Shown one piece after another: positions 34,185 through 44,102 of a stretch of 64,000 bases of DNA (positions are counted from its first letter, which is position 1; the number at the start of each line of letters is the position of its first letter). Made by a program: the position numbers and the translations under genes. Origin of the DNA: JBNFVY01 sp049943335 (GTDB taxonomy: Bacteria > Pseudomonadota > Alphaproteobacteria > Rhodobacterales > Rhodobacteraceae); contig NZ_JBNFVY010000004.1 of assembly GCF_049943335.1 (NCBI RefSeq), positions 186,001-250,000 of the forward strand, in the 5' to 3' direction. The notes beneath the pieces are model-generated. The model was not told the origin of the DNA. It saw only the letters and a list, made by a program, of their open reading frames with translations, and made no database searches.

Positions 34185-35237
34185 ATGGCACGCGCAGACC
34201 TTCATATCGACCTTGACGCAATCACCGCCAACTGGCGCGCGCTGGACGCGGCCTCGGGCGCTTCGGTTCAGACCGGCGCCGTGGTCAAGGCCGACGCCTA
34301 TGGGCTGGGCGCGGTCAAGGTCGCGCGCGCGCTGCTGGACGCCGGCGCCCGGCGCTTTTTCGTGGCCCAGGCCGAAGAAGGCGCCGAACTGCGCCAGGCC
34401 ATCGGCGAAGGCCCCGAGATTTACGTGTTCGGCGGGCACATGGCCGGGGATGGCGACATGATCGGCAATCTGCGCCTGGTGCCGATGTTGAATTCGGTCG
34501 AACAGCTGACCCGCCATTTCGAAGCCCTGCCCGGCGCCCCCTTTGGCGTACAACTGGACACCGGCATGAACCGCCTGGGCATGGAACCGGCCGAATGGGC
34601 CGCGGTGCGCGACATCGTCCTGCCCGCCGGCCCGGAACTGGTCATGTCGCACCTGGCCTGCGCGGACGAGCCGGACCACCCGATGAACGCGCGCCAGCTC
34701 AAGACATTTCGCCAGATGACCGACGGGGTCGGCGCGCCGCGCTCGCTGTCGGCGACGGGCGGTATCCTGCTTGGGCCCGATTATCATTTTGCGCTGACCC
34801 GCCCCGGAATCGGCCTGTACGGCGGTCGGCCCTTTGCTGACGCCCGTCCGGTCGTGCGCCTGTCGCTGCCGGTCATCCAGATCCGCGATCTGCAACCCGG
34901 CGAAACCGTAGGCTATGGCAACAGCTGGACCGCGCAGGCCCCCACCCGCATCGCGACGCTCAGCGCAGGCTATGCCGACGGGATCACCCGGCACCTGTCG
35001 AACCAGGTCGATCTTTGGCACGGCGACACGCGTTGTCCTTTGCGCGGGCGGGTGTCGATGGATTTGCTGACGGTCGACATCACGCATCTGGGCGCGCAAT
35101 CGGTGCAGTATCTGGACCTGCTGGGGCCGGATCAAGGTGTGGACGATCTGGCAGATATCGCCGGAACCATCGGCTATGAAATCCTGACCCAGCTGGGTCC
35201 GCGCTATGCCCGGCACTACGCCGGTCAGGGCGCATGA
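34185..35237 (+). CDS. alr: Alanine racemase
   Basis: 350-residue PLP enzyme making D-alanine for peptidoglycan. The PLP lysine Lys35 lies in 'VVKADAYGLGA' and the second catalytic Tyr in 'LSAGYADGI'. The C-terminal beta domain contains 'RGRVSMDLLTVDITH'. The start at 34185 gives the usual MARADLHIDLDAI. The stop overlaps mlaE by ATGA, so cell-wall and outer-membrane lipid genes are cotranscribed here. Confidence 0.95.
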   Translation: MARADLHIDLDAITANWRALDAASGASVQTGAVVKADAYGLGAVKVARALLDAGARRFFVAQAEEGAELRQAIGEGPEIYVFGGHMAGDGDMIGNLRLVPMLNSVEQLTRHFEALPGAPFGVQLDTGMNRLGMEPAEWAAVRDIVLPAGPELVMSHLACADEPDHPMNARQLKTFRQMTDGVGAPRSLSATGGILLGPDYHFALTRPGIGLYGGRPFADARPVVRLSLPVIQIRDLQPGETVGYGNSWTAQAPTRIATLSAGYADGITRHLSNQVDLWHGDTRCPLRGRVSMDLLTVDITHLGAQSVQYLDLLGPDQGVDDLADIAGTIGYEILTQLGPRYARHYAGQGA

Positions 35238-36016
35238 ACGTCTTGGCGCCCCTGGGCCATCTGGGCCAGGTCGTGCTGGCCCTGTTGGCCAGTATCGGGC
35301 GGTTTTCGATCTTTGCCGGGCAAACATTTGCCCATGCGCTGCGCCCGCCTTTCTACATCCGGGAATTCGCACAATCGCTTTTGACGATTGGTTATTTTTC
35401 GCTGCCCGTCGTGGGGCTGACCGCGTTTTTCACCGGCGGCGCGCTGGCCTTGCAGATCTATGCGGGCGGGTCGCGTTTTTCGGTCGAAGCAGTGGTGCCC
35501 CAGATTGTCGCCATCGGGGTCGTGCGCGAACTTGGCCCCGTGCTTGTGGGCCTGATGATCGCCGCGCGGGTGACGTCGTCGATTGCCGCGGAAATCGCGA
35601 CCATGAAAGTGACCGAGCAGATCGACGCGCTGGTCACCCTGTCGACCCATCCGATGAAATACCTGACCGTGCCGCGCGTTCTGGCCGGGCTGATCATGGT
35701 GCCCATTCTGGTGGGGATCGGCGATGTGATCGGGATCATGGGGGGCTATATCGTGTCGGTGCACCAGCTGGGGTTCAACCCGTCGACCTACATCCGCAAC
35801 ACATGGAATTTCCTTGAAAATATCGACATCGTCTCATCGCTGGTCAAAGGCTGCGTGTTCGGTGGAATCGCCACGCTGATGGGCTGCTATCACGGCATGA
35901 ACTCGGGCCGCGGGGCGCAAGGCGTCGGTCGCGCAACCAAGACCAGCGTCGAAGCCGCCGCCATGCTGATCCTTGCGGCCAACTTCCTGCTCACCAACCT
36001 GTTCTTTTCCGCATGA
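35234..36016 (+). CDS. mlaE: MlaE-type ABC permease for phospholipid transport
   Basis: 260-residue inner-membrane permease with five to six hydrophobic helices and the family block 'GVVRELGPVLVGLMIAARVTSSIAAEI' (short: RELGPV, AARV, AAE). With MlaF it belongs to an MCE-type exporter or importer that keeps outer-membrane lipid asymmetry. It overlaps alr and mlaF by ATGA on each side. The MlaD substrate-binding MCE protein and MlaC/B are not in this window. Confidence 0.92.
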   Translation: MNVLAPLGHLGQVVLALLASIGRFSIFAGQTFAHALRPPFYIREFAQSLLTIGYFSLPVVGLTAFFTGGALALQIYAGGSRFSVEAVVPQIVAIGVVRELGPVLVGLMIAARVTSSIAAEIATMKVTEQIDALVTLSTHPMKYLTVPRVLAGLIMVPILVGIGDVIGIMGGYIVSVHQLGFNPSTYIRNTWNFLENIDIVSSLVKGCVFGGIATLMGCYHGMNSGRGAQGVGRATKTSVEAAAMLILAANFLLTNLFFSA

Positions 36017-36759
36017 TCCGGCTCGAGGGCGTACATAAGTCGTTCGGCGCCAAGCAGGTGTTGCGCGGGGTCGATCTGCACGTGCCCAAGGGCACCAGCA
36101 CGGTGATTATCGGCGGCTCGGGCACCGGCAAGTCGGTGCTGCTGAAATGCGTCCTGGGCCTTGTGACGCCCGATCAGGGGCGGATCGAAGTGGGCGGGCA
36201 AGATGTCACCCAGGTTGACCGTGACAATTTCCTGGCCCGGTTCGGCATGCTGTTTCAGGGTGGCGCGCTGTTCGATTCCATGCCCGTCTGGCAAAACGTC
36301 GCCTTTCGGTTGCTGCGCGGCTCGCTCAAGCGCCCCATAAAAGAAGCGCGCGAAATCGCCATTGAAAAACTGCGCCGCGTGGGATTGGGCCCCGATGTCG
36401 CCGATCTGTTCCCCGCCGAACTGTCGGGCGGCATGCAAAAACGCGTCGGACTGGCCCGCGCCATCGCCGCCGAACCTGAAATCATCTTTTTCGACGAACC
36501 GACCACCGGGCTGGATCCGATCATGTCGGGGGTTATCAACGAACTGATCCGCGAAATCGTCGTCGAAATGGGCGCCACGGCCATGACCATCACCCACGAC
36601 ATGACCTCGGTCCGCGCGATTGCCGACCGCGTGGCGATGTTGCACGGGGGCACGATCCGCTGGGAGGGGCCCGTGGCCGACATGGACAGCGCCGACGATC
36701 CCTATTTGCGCCAGTTTATCTCTGGCAGCGCCACCGGCCCGATCGAAACCCTGCGATAA
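36013..36759 (+). CDS. mlaF: MlaF-type ABC ATPase
   Basis: 248-residue nucleotide-binding subunit. Walker A 'GGSGTGKSVLLK', Q-loop 'MLFQGGALFDSM' (typical of Mla/MCE ATPases), signature 'LSGGMQKRVGLARA', Walker B 'IIFFDEPTTGLDP', H-loop 'ITHD'. It pairs with MlaE by ATGA overlap. A hairpin spans the stop codon (36746-36768). Confidence 0.94.
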   Translation: MIRLEGVHKSFGAKQVLRGVDLHVPKGTSTVIIGGSGTGKSVLLKCVLGLVTPDQGRIEVGGQDVTQVDRDNFLARFGMLFQGGALFDSMPVWQNVAFRLLRGSLKRPIKEAREIAIEKLRRVGLGPDVADLFPAELSGGMQKRVGLARAIAAEPEIIFFDEPTTGLDPIMSGVINELIREIVVEMGATAMTITHDMTSVRAIADRVAMLHGGTIRWEGPVADMDSADDPYLRQFISGSATGPIETLR

Positions 36760-36768
36760 CGCAGGTTT
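36746..36768 (+). terminator. Weak hairpin over the mlaF stop
   Basis: AAACCCTGCG and CGCAGGTTT can pair around ATAA, with one bulged C, and the stop codon lies in the loop. There is no U run; it is possibly partial termination or an mRNA 3' end. Confidence 0.35.
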
Positions 36769-37002
36769 GGCGCAAAAATTGTGCCGACAAATCCCCCGAT
36801 GGGTCAAATTCCGCCGATGCGGCCGCGTTAACCTAAATTAACGCGCATGCTGCAGGTGCGAAAGGTAGGATCAAAGGGAAATACCATCGCCGCAACACGG
36901 TTTCTCGTGCCCCGTTTATCATTTGTTTACCATGACCTACCCACATTGCGGCGACCCAAGTTAATTTGGAACTTTACAAAGCCATCGGGGGTTTATGTAA
37001 CG

Positions 37003-37488
37003 ATGCCACCTTTTGATATCATATTGCGCCTTAGCCTCTTCGCCTGTCCTTTGATCGTGGCCGCACTGGCCCTGTTCCGGTTTCGCCGCTCGCGCAGCGT
37101 CAATCGCCCGATATACGGTTTGGTCTTTGTCGCGGCCATCGCGCTGATCATCTATTCCGCCCGCGACCTGCTGTTTGCCCCCCAGGTGCCGCTTGGCGCT
37201 GTCGCCGCCGCGATCTCGGCCGCGCCAATCTGGATTGCCACCATCGTCGTGTGCGCCTTTACCCGCCGGTCGCGCTATTACGTGCGCCGGTCGGACGGCT
37301 ACAGCCCCAGTGTTTACTCTGACGACATCGACCACAGCGTGGTGGGCGCGCGCCCCCCGACCTACGACTACACGCGGTTTCCCACCCACGGGTCAGATAT
37401 GGAGACCGGCCCGCAAAAAGCCGAACGCACGGCCTTCAAGACTCGCCGCTTGAATTCCCACGCCGGGGGTGCCACGTCCACCGGATGA
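37003..37488 (+). CDS. Small membrane protein, unknown
   Basis: 161 residues with three predicted transmembrane helices at about 5-24, 38-54 and 64-85, then a soluble tail rich in Tyr, Arg and Asp ('RRSRYYVRRSDGYSPSVYSDDID'; read in parts RRSRYY, DGYSPS). I start at 37003 (MPPFDIILRL), where the membrane segment begins; the frame upstream reads through an AT-rich promoter-like stretch. The stop overlaps the pqiA-like gene by ATGA. No family is recognised. Confidence 0.65.
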   Translation: MPPFDIILRLSLFACPLIVAALALFRFRRSRSVNRPIYGLVFVAAIALIIYSARDLLFAPQVPLGAVAAAISAAPIWIATIVVCAFTRRSRYYVRRSDGYSPSVYSDDIDHSVVGARPPTYDYTRFPTHGSDMETGPQKAERTAFKTRRLNSHAGGATSTG

Positions 37489-37937
37489 ACGTTCTTCGGT
37501 GGGCCAACCTGGCCCTGCTATTGCTGTTTCCCCTGGCTTGGGCCGCGCCTTTGCTGCGCGCGGGTCTGCTGCCGCTGTTCGGGATGACGGAAATCACCGT
37601 CCTGTCCGGCATCGCCGCCCTGTGGTCCGAGGATATCTTCCTTGCCCTTCTGGTCGTGCTCTTTGCGCTGGTGGCCCCGATCGCCAAGACCTTGTCCCTA
37701 TCGGCCGTCCATTTCGGGCGGGCCGGGCCGGAATGGCTGGGGGCGGTGCATGTGCTTGGGCGGCTGGCGATGGCGGATGTGTTTCTGATCGCCATCTATA
37801 TCACCGTGGCCAAGGGAATCGGCGTGGGCCGACTGGACGTCGGGTGGGGCCTTTATCTGTTCACATTCTGCGTGCTGGCATCGCTTGGCATCACGGCGGC
37901 AACGCACCGCTTGCACCGCCGCGCCGAACACGGGTAA
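37485..37937 (+). CDS. Paraquat-inducible protein A (PqiA) family membrane protein
   Basis: 150 residues, four transmembrane helices. 'GMTEITVLSGIAALWSED', 'LVAPIAKTLSLSAVHFG' and 'LGRLAMADVFLIAIYITVAKG' (short: GRLAMADVF) are typical of the PqiA domain. PqiA/LetA proteins act with MCE proteins in envelope lipid transport, which suits the nearby mlaEF. It is a single-domain short form. It overlaps the preceding gene by ATGA and lies 9 bases before radA. Confidence 0.8.
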   Translation: MNVLRWANLALLLLFPLAWAAPLLRAGLLPLFGMTEITVLSGIAALWSEDIFLALLVVLFALVAPIAKTLSLSAVHFGRAGPEWLGAVHVLGRLAMADVFLIAIYITVAKGIGVGRLDVGWGLYLFTFCVLASLGITAATHRLHRRAEHG

Positions 37938-37946
37938 TCAGCGCCT

Positions 37947-39308
<1,362 letters not shown>

Positions 39309-39335
39309 GCGTCGCTGGCAAAAAGGACTGAACCG

Positions 39336-39890
39336 ATGGAAGGGTTCAACATCATCGACGGCGTGGTCGCGCTGGTCATCATCATATCGGCCATCCTGGC
39401 CTATTCGCGCGGGTTTGTGCGCGAAGCGATGTCGATCGTCGGCTGGATCGCGGCGGCCATTCTGGCCTATATGTTCGCCCCCAAGGCAGTGCCGCTGATC
39501 AAGGAAATTCCCTACGTCAAGGAATTCCTGGCCGACAGTTGCGAATTGTCGACCATCGCCGGTTTTGCGGCGATCTTTGCGCTGGCCCTTGTGGTCGTAT
39601 CCGTGTTCACACCGTTGTTTTCGTCGGTCGTGCAGCGGTCGGCCGTCGGGGCCGTCGATCAGGGGCTGGGCTTTTTGTTCGGCGTGGCGCGCGGGGTGCT
39701 GTTGGTTGCCGTCGCGCTGATCGTCTATGACAACGTCGTGCTGGGCGAAGACGTGCTGCACGTCGGCGAAAGCCGCACGGCCAAGGTGTTTGCCCGCTCG
39801 CAGGATTCACTGGCCGAACAAATCCCCGATGACGCGCCCGGCTGGATCATCGAGCGCTACAACACGCTGGTCGGCCACTGCGGCGTCTGA
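39336..39890 (+). CDS. cvpA: CvpA family membrane protein
   Basis: 184 residues, with four transmembrane helices in the first 130. 'GFNIIDGVVALVIIISAILAYSRGFVREAMSIVGW' (short: DGVVALV, YSRGFVREA) is the CvpA family start. CvpA homologues affect colicin V export, envelope stability and biofilm; purF directly follows, as in many bacteria. The last four codons plus the stop are the first unit of a five-copy in-frame 15-bp array. Confidence 0.92.
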   Translation: MEGFNIIDGVVALVIIISAILAYSRGFVREAMSIVGWIAAAILAYMFAPKAVPLIKEIPYVKEFLADSCELSTIAGFAAIFALALVVVSVFTPLFSSVVQRSAVGAVDQGLGFLFGVARGVLLVAVALIVYDNVVLGEDVLHVGESRTAKVFARSQDSLAEQIPDDAPGWIIERYNTLVGHCGV

Positions 39891-39950
39891 CACTGCGGCG
39901 TCTGACCCCGCAGCATTTGACACTTTTGCGCCTGATCCGGCGGCATCTGA
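39876..39950 (+). repeat. Five in-frame 15-bp units, each ending in TGA
   Basis: Units start at 39876, 39891, 39906, 39921 and 39936. The first two are identical (CACTGCGGCGTCTGA); the others diverge but keep the phase and the terminal TGA. The first unit is the end of cvpA, so the gene is followed by four further in-frame stop codons. Confidence 0.9.
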
Positions 39951-39970
39951 CACTGCCCGTATTGTGATAC

Positions 39971-40004
39971 ACATCGCCGCCTGACCGGGCGGCGATGTTC
40001 TTTT
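39971..40004 (+). terminator. Rho-independent terminator after cvpA
   Basis: An 11-bp perfect stem ACATCGCCGCC / GGCGGCGATGT with a 6-base loop, followed by TCTTTT and further T-rich sequence to about 40017. It closes the alr-to-cvpA transcript before purF. Confidence 0.9.
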
Positions 40005-40096
40005 ATACATTTTTTTGCACTTCTCGCGAAAAAGTTCTGCGATCCTTTCGTGACAGCCGCGGCCCAAGCCGTTAAACGACCCTTAACCTGCCACAT

Positions 40097-40108
40097 TCCG
40101 AATTCGGA
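40097..40108. promoter_or_regulatory. 12-bp perfect palindrome in the purF leader
   Basis: TCCGAATTCGGA ends 12 bases before the purF start. It may be an operator or chance; no regulator can be named. Confidence 0.25.
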
Positions 40109-40120
40109 GCCCACGCCCTC

Positions 40121-41590
40121 ATGCGCGCGATGCCCCCTGCCCATCCCTTTGACGACGACAAACTAAAAGAGGAGTGCGGCGTCTTCGGCGTGGCCGGCGT
40201 CGCTGACGCGGCCAACTTCGTCGCGCTCGGCCTGCACGCCCTTCAACATCGCGGACAAGAAGCGGGCGGCATTGTCGTCCACGATCCCGAACAGGGCTTT
40301 AACAGCGCCCGCCGCTTTGGCTACGTGCGCGACAACTTTACCTCGCACAAGGTCATGGAAACCCTGCCCGGTCCCATCGGAATCGGCCACGTGCGCTATT
40401 CCACTGCCGGCAACAAGGGCAACACCGCGATCCGCGACGTCCAGCCTTTCTTTGGCGAATTTTCGATGGGTGGCGCGGCGATCGCCCATAACGGCAACAT
40501 CACCAACGCGGACCAGCTGCGGCGCGAACTGATCGAGCGCGGCTCGATCTTTCAATCCTCGTCTGACAGCGAATGCATCATCCACCTGATGGCCCGCTCG
40601 CTGCAGCGCAACATTCCTGAACGGATGAAAGACGCGCTGCGCCGTGTCGAAGGCGCGTTTTCCGTCGTTGCCATGACCCGCACCAAACTGATCGGCGTGC
40701 GCGACCCGCTGGGCGTGCGCCCGCTGGTGCTGGGCAAGATCGGCGATGGCTGGGCGCTAAGCTCGGAAACCTGTGCGCTGGACATCATTGGCGCCGAATT
40801 CATCCGCGACATCGAACCCGGTGAAATGGTCGTGATTTCCGCCGAGCGCGGCGTTGAAAGCTTCAAGCCGTTCGAACCCAAGAAATCGCGCTTTTGCATC
40901 TTTGAACATGTCTATTTCTCACGGCCCGACTCGATCCTCGAAGGGCGGTCGGTCTATGAAACCCGCCGGCAGATCGGTGTGGAACTGGCGCGCGAAGCGC
41001 CGGTCGACGCCGATCTGGTCTGCCCCGTGCCCGATAGCGGAACGCCCGCGGCCATCGGGTTTTCGCAAGAAAGCGGAATTCCCTACGCGATGGGGATCAT
41101 CCGCAACCAGTACATGGGCCGCACCTTTATCGAACCGACCGAGCAGATCCGCAACATGGGCGTTCGGCTGAAGCTGAACGTGAACCGGGCGCTGATCCGC
41201 GGCAAGCGGGTGATCCTGGTTGATGACTCGGTGGTGCGCGGCACAACCAGCCGCAAGATCAAGGATATGATCCTGGACGCCGGCGCGGCCGAGGTGCACT
41301 TTCGCATCGCCAGCCCGCCCACCGCCTGGCCCTGTTTCTACGGCGTCGACACGCCCGAACGCGAAAAATTGCTGGCCGCCAACATGTCCGAAGATGAAAT
41401 GCGCGACCATCTGGGCGTGGACAGTCTGCGGTTCATTTCGCTCGACGGGCTCTATCGCGCCGCCGGCGTGGCCGAAGGGCGCGATCCCGCCAGCCCGCGC
41501 TATTGCGATGCGTGTTTTTCCGGCGAATATCCGGTGGAACCGGCCGACATGATCGAAAAGGGCTTTCAGCTGAAACCCGCCGCGGAATAA
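40121..41590 (+). CDS. purF: Amidophosphoribosyltransferase
   Basis: 489 residues; commits PRPP and glutamine to purine synthesis. A short propeptide precedes the Ntn nucleophile Cys19 ('EECGVFGV'), so the mature enzyme starts at Cys. The glutaminase domain has 'GHVRYSTAG' and 'AHNGNI'; the PRTase domain has 'VILVDDSVVRGTTS'. Cys residues at 'WPCFYG' and 'YCDACFSGEYP' fit the Fe-S-containing type. The start at 40121 has a distant GGAG; 40130 is a possible alternative. Confidence 0.95.
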   Translation: MRAMPPAHPFDDDKLKEECGVFGVAGVADAANFVALGLHALQHRGQEAGGIVVHDPEQGFNSARRFGYVRDNFTSHKVMETLPGPIGIGHVRYSTAGNKGNTAIRDVQPFFGEFSMGGAAIAHNGNITNADQLRRELIERGSIFQSSSDSECIIHLMARSLQRNIPERMKDALRRVEGAFSVVAMTRTKLIGVRDPLGVRPLVLGKIGDGWALSSETCALDIIGAEFIRDIEPGEMVVISAERGVESFKPFEPKKSRFCIFEHVYFSRPDSILEGRSVYETRRQIGVELAREAPVDADLVCPVPDSGTPAAIGFSQESGIPYAMGIIRNQYMGRTFIEPTEQIRNMGVRLKLNVNRALIRGKRVILVDDSVVRGTTSRKIKDMILDAGAAEVHFRIASPPTAWPCFYGVDTPEREKLLAANMSEDEMRDHLGVDSLRFISLDGLYRAAGVAEGRDPASPRYCDACFSGEYPVEPADMIEKGFQLKPAAE

Positions 41591-41995
41591 CCGCCCGGTA
41601 GCGGCTGGCACTGCGGTGGTGCCAGCAGATGGGCGCGGCGCGCGGCGGATCGCGCGGCGCCTGCAAATCGCCGCACGCCACCGCATTCCTTCTGTACCGT
41701 TCAGCGAACGCACGTCCCGCGCCATTCCCCTTGCGTGAGGCGGGGCAAACAGGGCGCAGATGCCGCCCCCCACAATTGAAATGTTGCTTTCGGCCCGTTT
41801 TGCCGCACCGTACGCACGGGCCAGGACCCCCGATCGGCGCGCGCTACCTAACGCGGCCCGCGCCACTTGTCTGGTGGGCTCTGCGATCCGGGCGCGTCGA
41901 TCCGGACCGACCGGCTTGCGGCAGGTGATCGCACGGCGGCGGCGCGCAATGCGCAGGGCTTGACCGCGCCGCGCAAACCCGCCAAACCCCGCGCC
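41591..41995. other. Gap between purF and the SDR gene
   Basis: 405 bases without a supported gene. It contains a hairpin at 41604-41626 (GCTGGCAC / GTGCCAGC, 7-base loop) that may end the purF message but lacks a T run. The rest is GC-rich; the SDR promoter must lie here but no boxes are clear. Confidence 0.4.
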
Positions 41996-42640
41996 ATGGA
42001 TAAGAAAATCGCCCTCATCACCGGGGCCTCGCGCGGTCTTGGCGCCGCGCTGGCCGAAGAACTCTGCCCCACGCATCACATCGTGGCCGTGGCCCGAACC
42101 ACCGGCGCGCTGGAAGAATTGGACGACCGGATCAAGGCGCGCGGCGGCGAAGCGACGCTGGCCCCGATGGACATCACAAACGCCGATGCGATGGCCCATC
42201 TGTGCCGCGCCATTCACGACCGCTGGGGGCGCGCCGATCTTTGGGCGCATACGGCGATCCATGCCGCGCCGCTGACCCCGGCCCACCACATCGACGCCAA
42301 AGACTGGGGAAAATCGGTAGAGGTGAACGTGACCGCCATGGGCCATCTGGTTCCGATGATCGGGGCCTTGCTGGGCTATTCCGACGCGTCCATGGCGCTT
42401 TTCTTTGATGACCCGCGTGCGGGCCAAAAATTCTTTGGCTCTTATGGGTCCACCAAGGCGGCGCAGATCGCGCTGGCCCGTTCGTGGGAGGCCGAGGCAG
42501 TTCAGGGCGGCACCGTTGTGCGGGTTCTGACGCCCGCGCCGATGCCCACCGCCGTGCGCGCCCGGTTCTTTCCGGGCGAAGATCGCAGCGCGCTGGCCAG
42601 CCCCGCGTCTGAGGCCAGACGCCTGCTAGCCAGCCTCTGA
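41996..42640 (+). CDS. Short-chain dehydrogenase/reductase
   Basis: 214-residue NAD(P)-dependent oxidoreductase. The dinucleotide motif 'TGASRGLGAAL' lies at the N-terminus and the catalytic 'YGSTKAA' (YxxxK) at about residues 145-149. The start at 41996 (MDKKIALITGAS) is set by family length. Substrate is unknown. It converges with the TetR gene, overlapping 15 bases; the two need not be related. Confidence 0.85.
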   Translation: MDKKIALITGASRGLGAALAEELCPTHHIVAVARTTGALEELDDRIKARGGEATLAPMDITNADAMAHLCRAIHDRWGRADLWAHTAIHAAPLTPAHHIDAKDWGKSVEVNVTAMGHLVPMIGALLGYSDASMALFFDDPRAGQKFFGSYGSTKAAQIALARSWEAEAVQGGTVVRVLTPAPMPTAVRARFFPGEDRSALASPASEARRLLASL

Positions 42641-43165
42641 GCTGACCAGCTCCAACAGGGCGCGCCGTTCGGCCGTGCCGCCAGATCCCAGTGCAGACAG
42701 GCCCAGCTTGGTCGCGTGCAACATCTGGGCGGCGTGACCCGGTCGGCTGACGCCCGTTGCGCGCAGACTGTCGGCCAGGTCGTTGATCCGGGCATTGTCA
42801 ACTTCGCGCACCATACGGGCCAGTACGGGCTCGGTCAGGGCCCAGGACCGCAGCGCCGCTTCGGTGGATGTGAACATGTCGTCCTCGCGCGCGTCCTCGC
42901 CATTGACCCATTCCATCAGGCGCTTGACCGGCAACGCGTCCCGGTCCGAAGACTGCGCGACACGGGCGATCGCCTGGTCCCGCCAGCCGCTCCACAGCGC
43001 CTCGATCATTGTCCGCAGGTCCTTGAAATGCCAATAAAACGATCCCTTGGACACGCCAAGCGTGCGTGCAATGGGTTCAACACGGACCGCAAAAGGCCCG
43101 CCACTGCGCAGGGCATCTTCGGCCGCCGCGATCCAGTCCTGGCGGGTTAGTTTTGATTTGGCCAT
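42626..43165 (-). CDS. TetR family transcriptional regulator
   Basis: 179 residues. The N-terminal TetR helix-turn-helix reads 'EPIARTLGVSKGSFYWHFKDL'(quoted to the core GVSKGSFYWHF), and the ligand domain is non-conserved as usual. I start at 43165 (MAKSKLTRQD), preceded by GGAG at 9 bases; an in-frame ATG at 43180 gives MENEN first and is less well supported. A CATACGG dyad upstream is a likely self-operator. Target genes are unknown; surE is divergent. Confidence 0.85.
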   Translation of the reverse strand: MAKSKLTRQDWIAAAEDALRSGGPFAVRVEPIARTLGVSKGSFYWHFKDLRTMIEALWSGWRDQAIARVAQSSDRDALPVKRLMEWVNGEDAREDDMFTSTEAALRSWALTEPVLARMVREVDNARINDLADSLRATGVSRPGHAAQMLHATKLGLSALGSGGTAERRALLELVSSEAG

Positions 43166-43177
43166 GTTCTCGTTCTC

Positions 43178-43224
43178 CATACGGTGGCGTCGGGCAGCGT
43201 TTTGCGCCCGTACCGGACCGTATG
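43178..43224. promoter_or_regulatory. CATACGGT ... ACCGTATG inverted repeats upstream of tetR
   Basis: CATACGGT at 43178-43185 and ACCGTATG at 43217-43224 are exact inverted copies. A further half-site CCGTACCGG abuts the second, making an imperfect 16-bp palindrome CGTACCGGACCGTATG. This fits a TetR-type operator in the divergent region of tetR and surE. Confidence 0.5.
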
Positions 43225-43319
43225 TCGCCAAGGTTAACGACGGTTTAACGGCCCTGCCCGCTTGTCGCCCGCCAGAGCCTCCACTAGACAGGGGGCAGAG
43301 CAGTCATCAGGGGGACCCC

Positions 43320-44102
43320 ATGCGCATTCTCATCACCAACGACGACGGGATCAACGCACCGGGACTTGAGGTGTTGCAGGCCATCGCCCAGGACATCGCA
43401 GGGCCGGACGGCGAAGTCTGGACCGTGGCGCCCGCCTTTGAACAATCGGGGGTGGCCCATTGCATCAGCTACACCCACCCGATGCTGCTGGCCAAGATGG
43501 GCGAACGGCGATACGCGACAGAAGGCTCGCCCGCCGATTGTGTCTTGGCCGCGCTCTACGAGGTGATGGACGCGCGCCCCGACCTGGTCCTGTCGGGCGT
43601 CAACCGCGGCAACAACGCAGGCCAGAACACGCTCTATTCCGGCACCATCGGCGGCGCGATGGAAGCGGCCTTGCAGGGTCTGCCGGCGATTGCGTTTTCG
43701 CAGTTCCTGGGCCCGCGCAACTTCAACGAACCCGATATGTTCGAAGCGGCCCGCCTGCACGGCGCGGCAACGGTGCGCGCCCTTCTGGACTATGGGCAGT
43801 GGGACAACGCCGATTACCGGCTGTTCTACAACGTGAATTTCCCGCCCGTCCCGGCCGATCAGGTCAAGGGCCACCGCGTCGTGGCGCAAGGGTTCCGCAA
43901 GGACACGCATTTCAGTGTCGAAGCACATGATTCCCCCGCCGGCAAACGGTTCCTGTGGATCAAGGGCGGCATCCAGAACGCCCCGACCGCGCCGGGAACG
44001 GATGTTCACGCGAATTTGGACGACTATATTTCGATCACGCCGATGCGGGCCGACCTGACCGCCTATGACGCCTTGGCCGGGCTGCAAGAGGCGATGGGAT
44101 GA
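43320..44102 (+). CDS. surE: 5'/3'-nucleotidase SurE
   Basis: 260-residue divalent-metal survival nucleotidase. The N-terminal metal motif 'ILITNDDGINAPG' (Asp8-Asp9 region), 'EQSGVAHCIS' and 'SGVNRGNNAGQNTLYSGTIGG' (in parts: SGVNRG, YSGTIG) are intact. The start at 43320 follows AGGGGGA. It overlaps pcm by ATGA, the widely conserved surE-pcm stationary-phase survival pair. Confidence 0.95.
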   Translation: MRILITNDDGINAPGLEVLQAIAQDIAGPDGEVWTVAPAFEQSGVAHCISYTHPMLLAKMGERRYATEGSPADCVLAALYEVMDARPDLVLSGVNRGNNAGQNTLYSGTIGGAMEAALQGLPAIAFSQFLGPRNFNEPDMFEAARLHGAATVRALLDYGQWDNADYRLFYNVNFPPVPADQVKGHRVVAQGFRKDTHFSVEAHDSPAGKRFLWIKGGIQNAPTAPGTDVHANLDDYISITPMRADLTAYDALAGLQEAMG

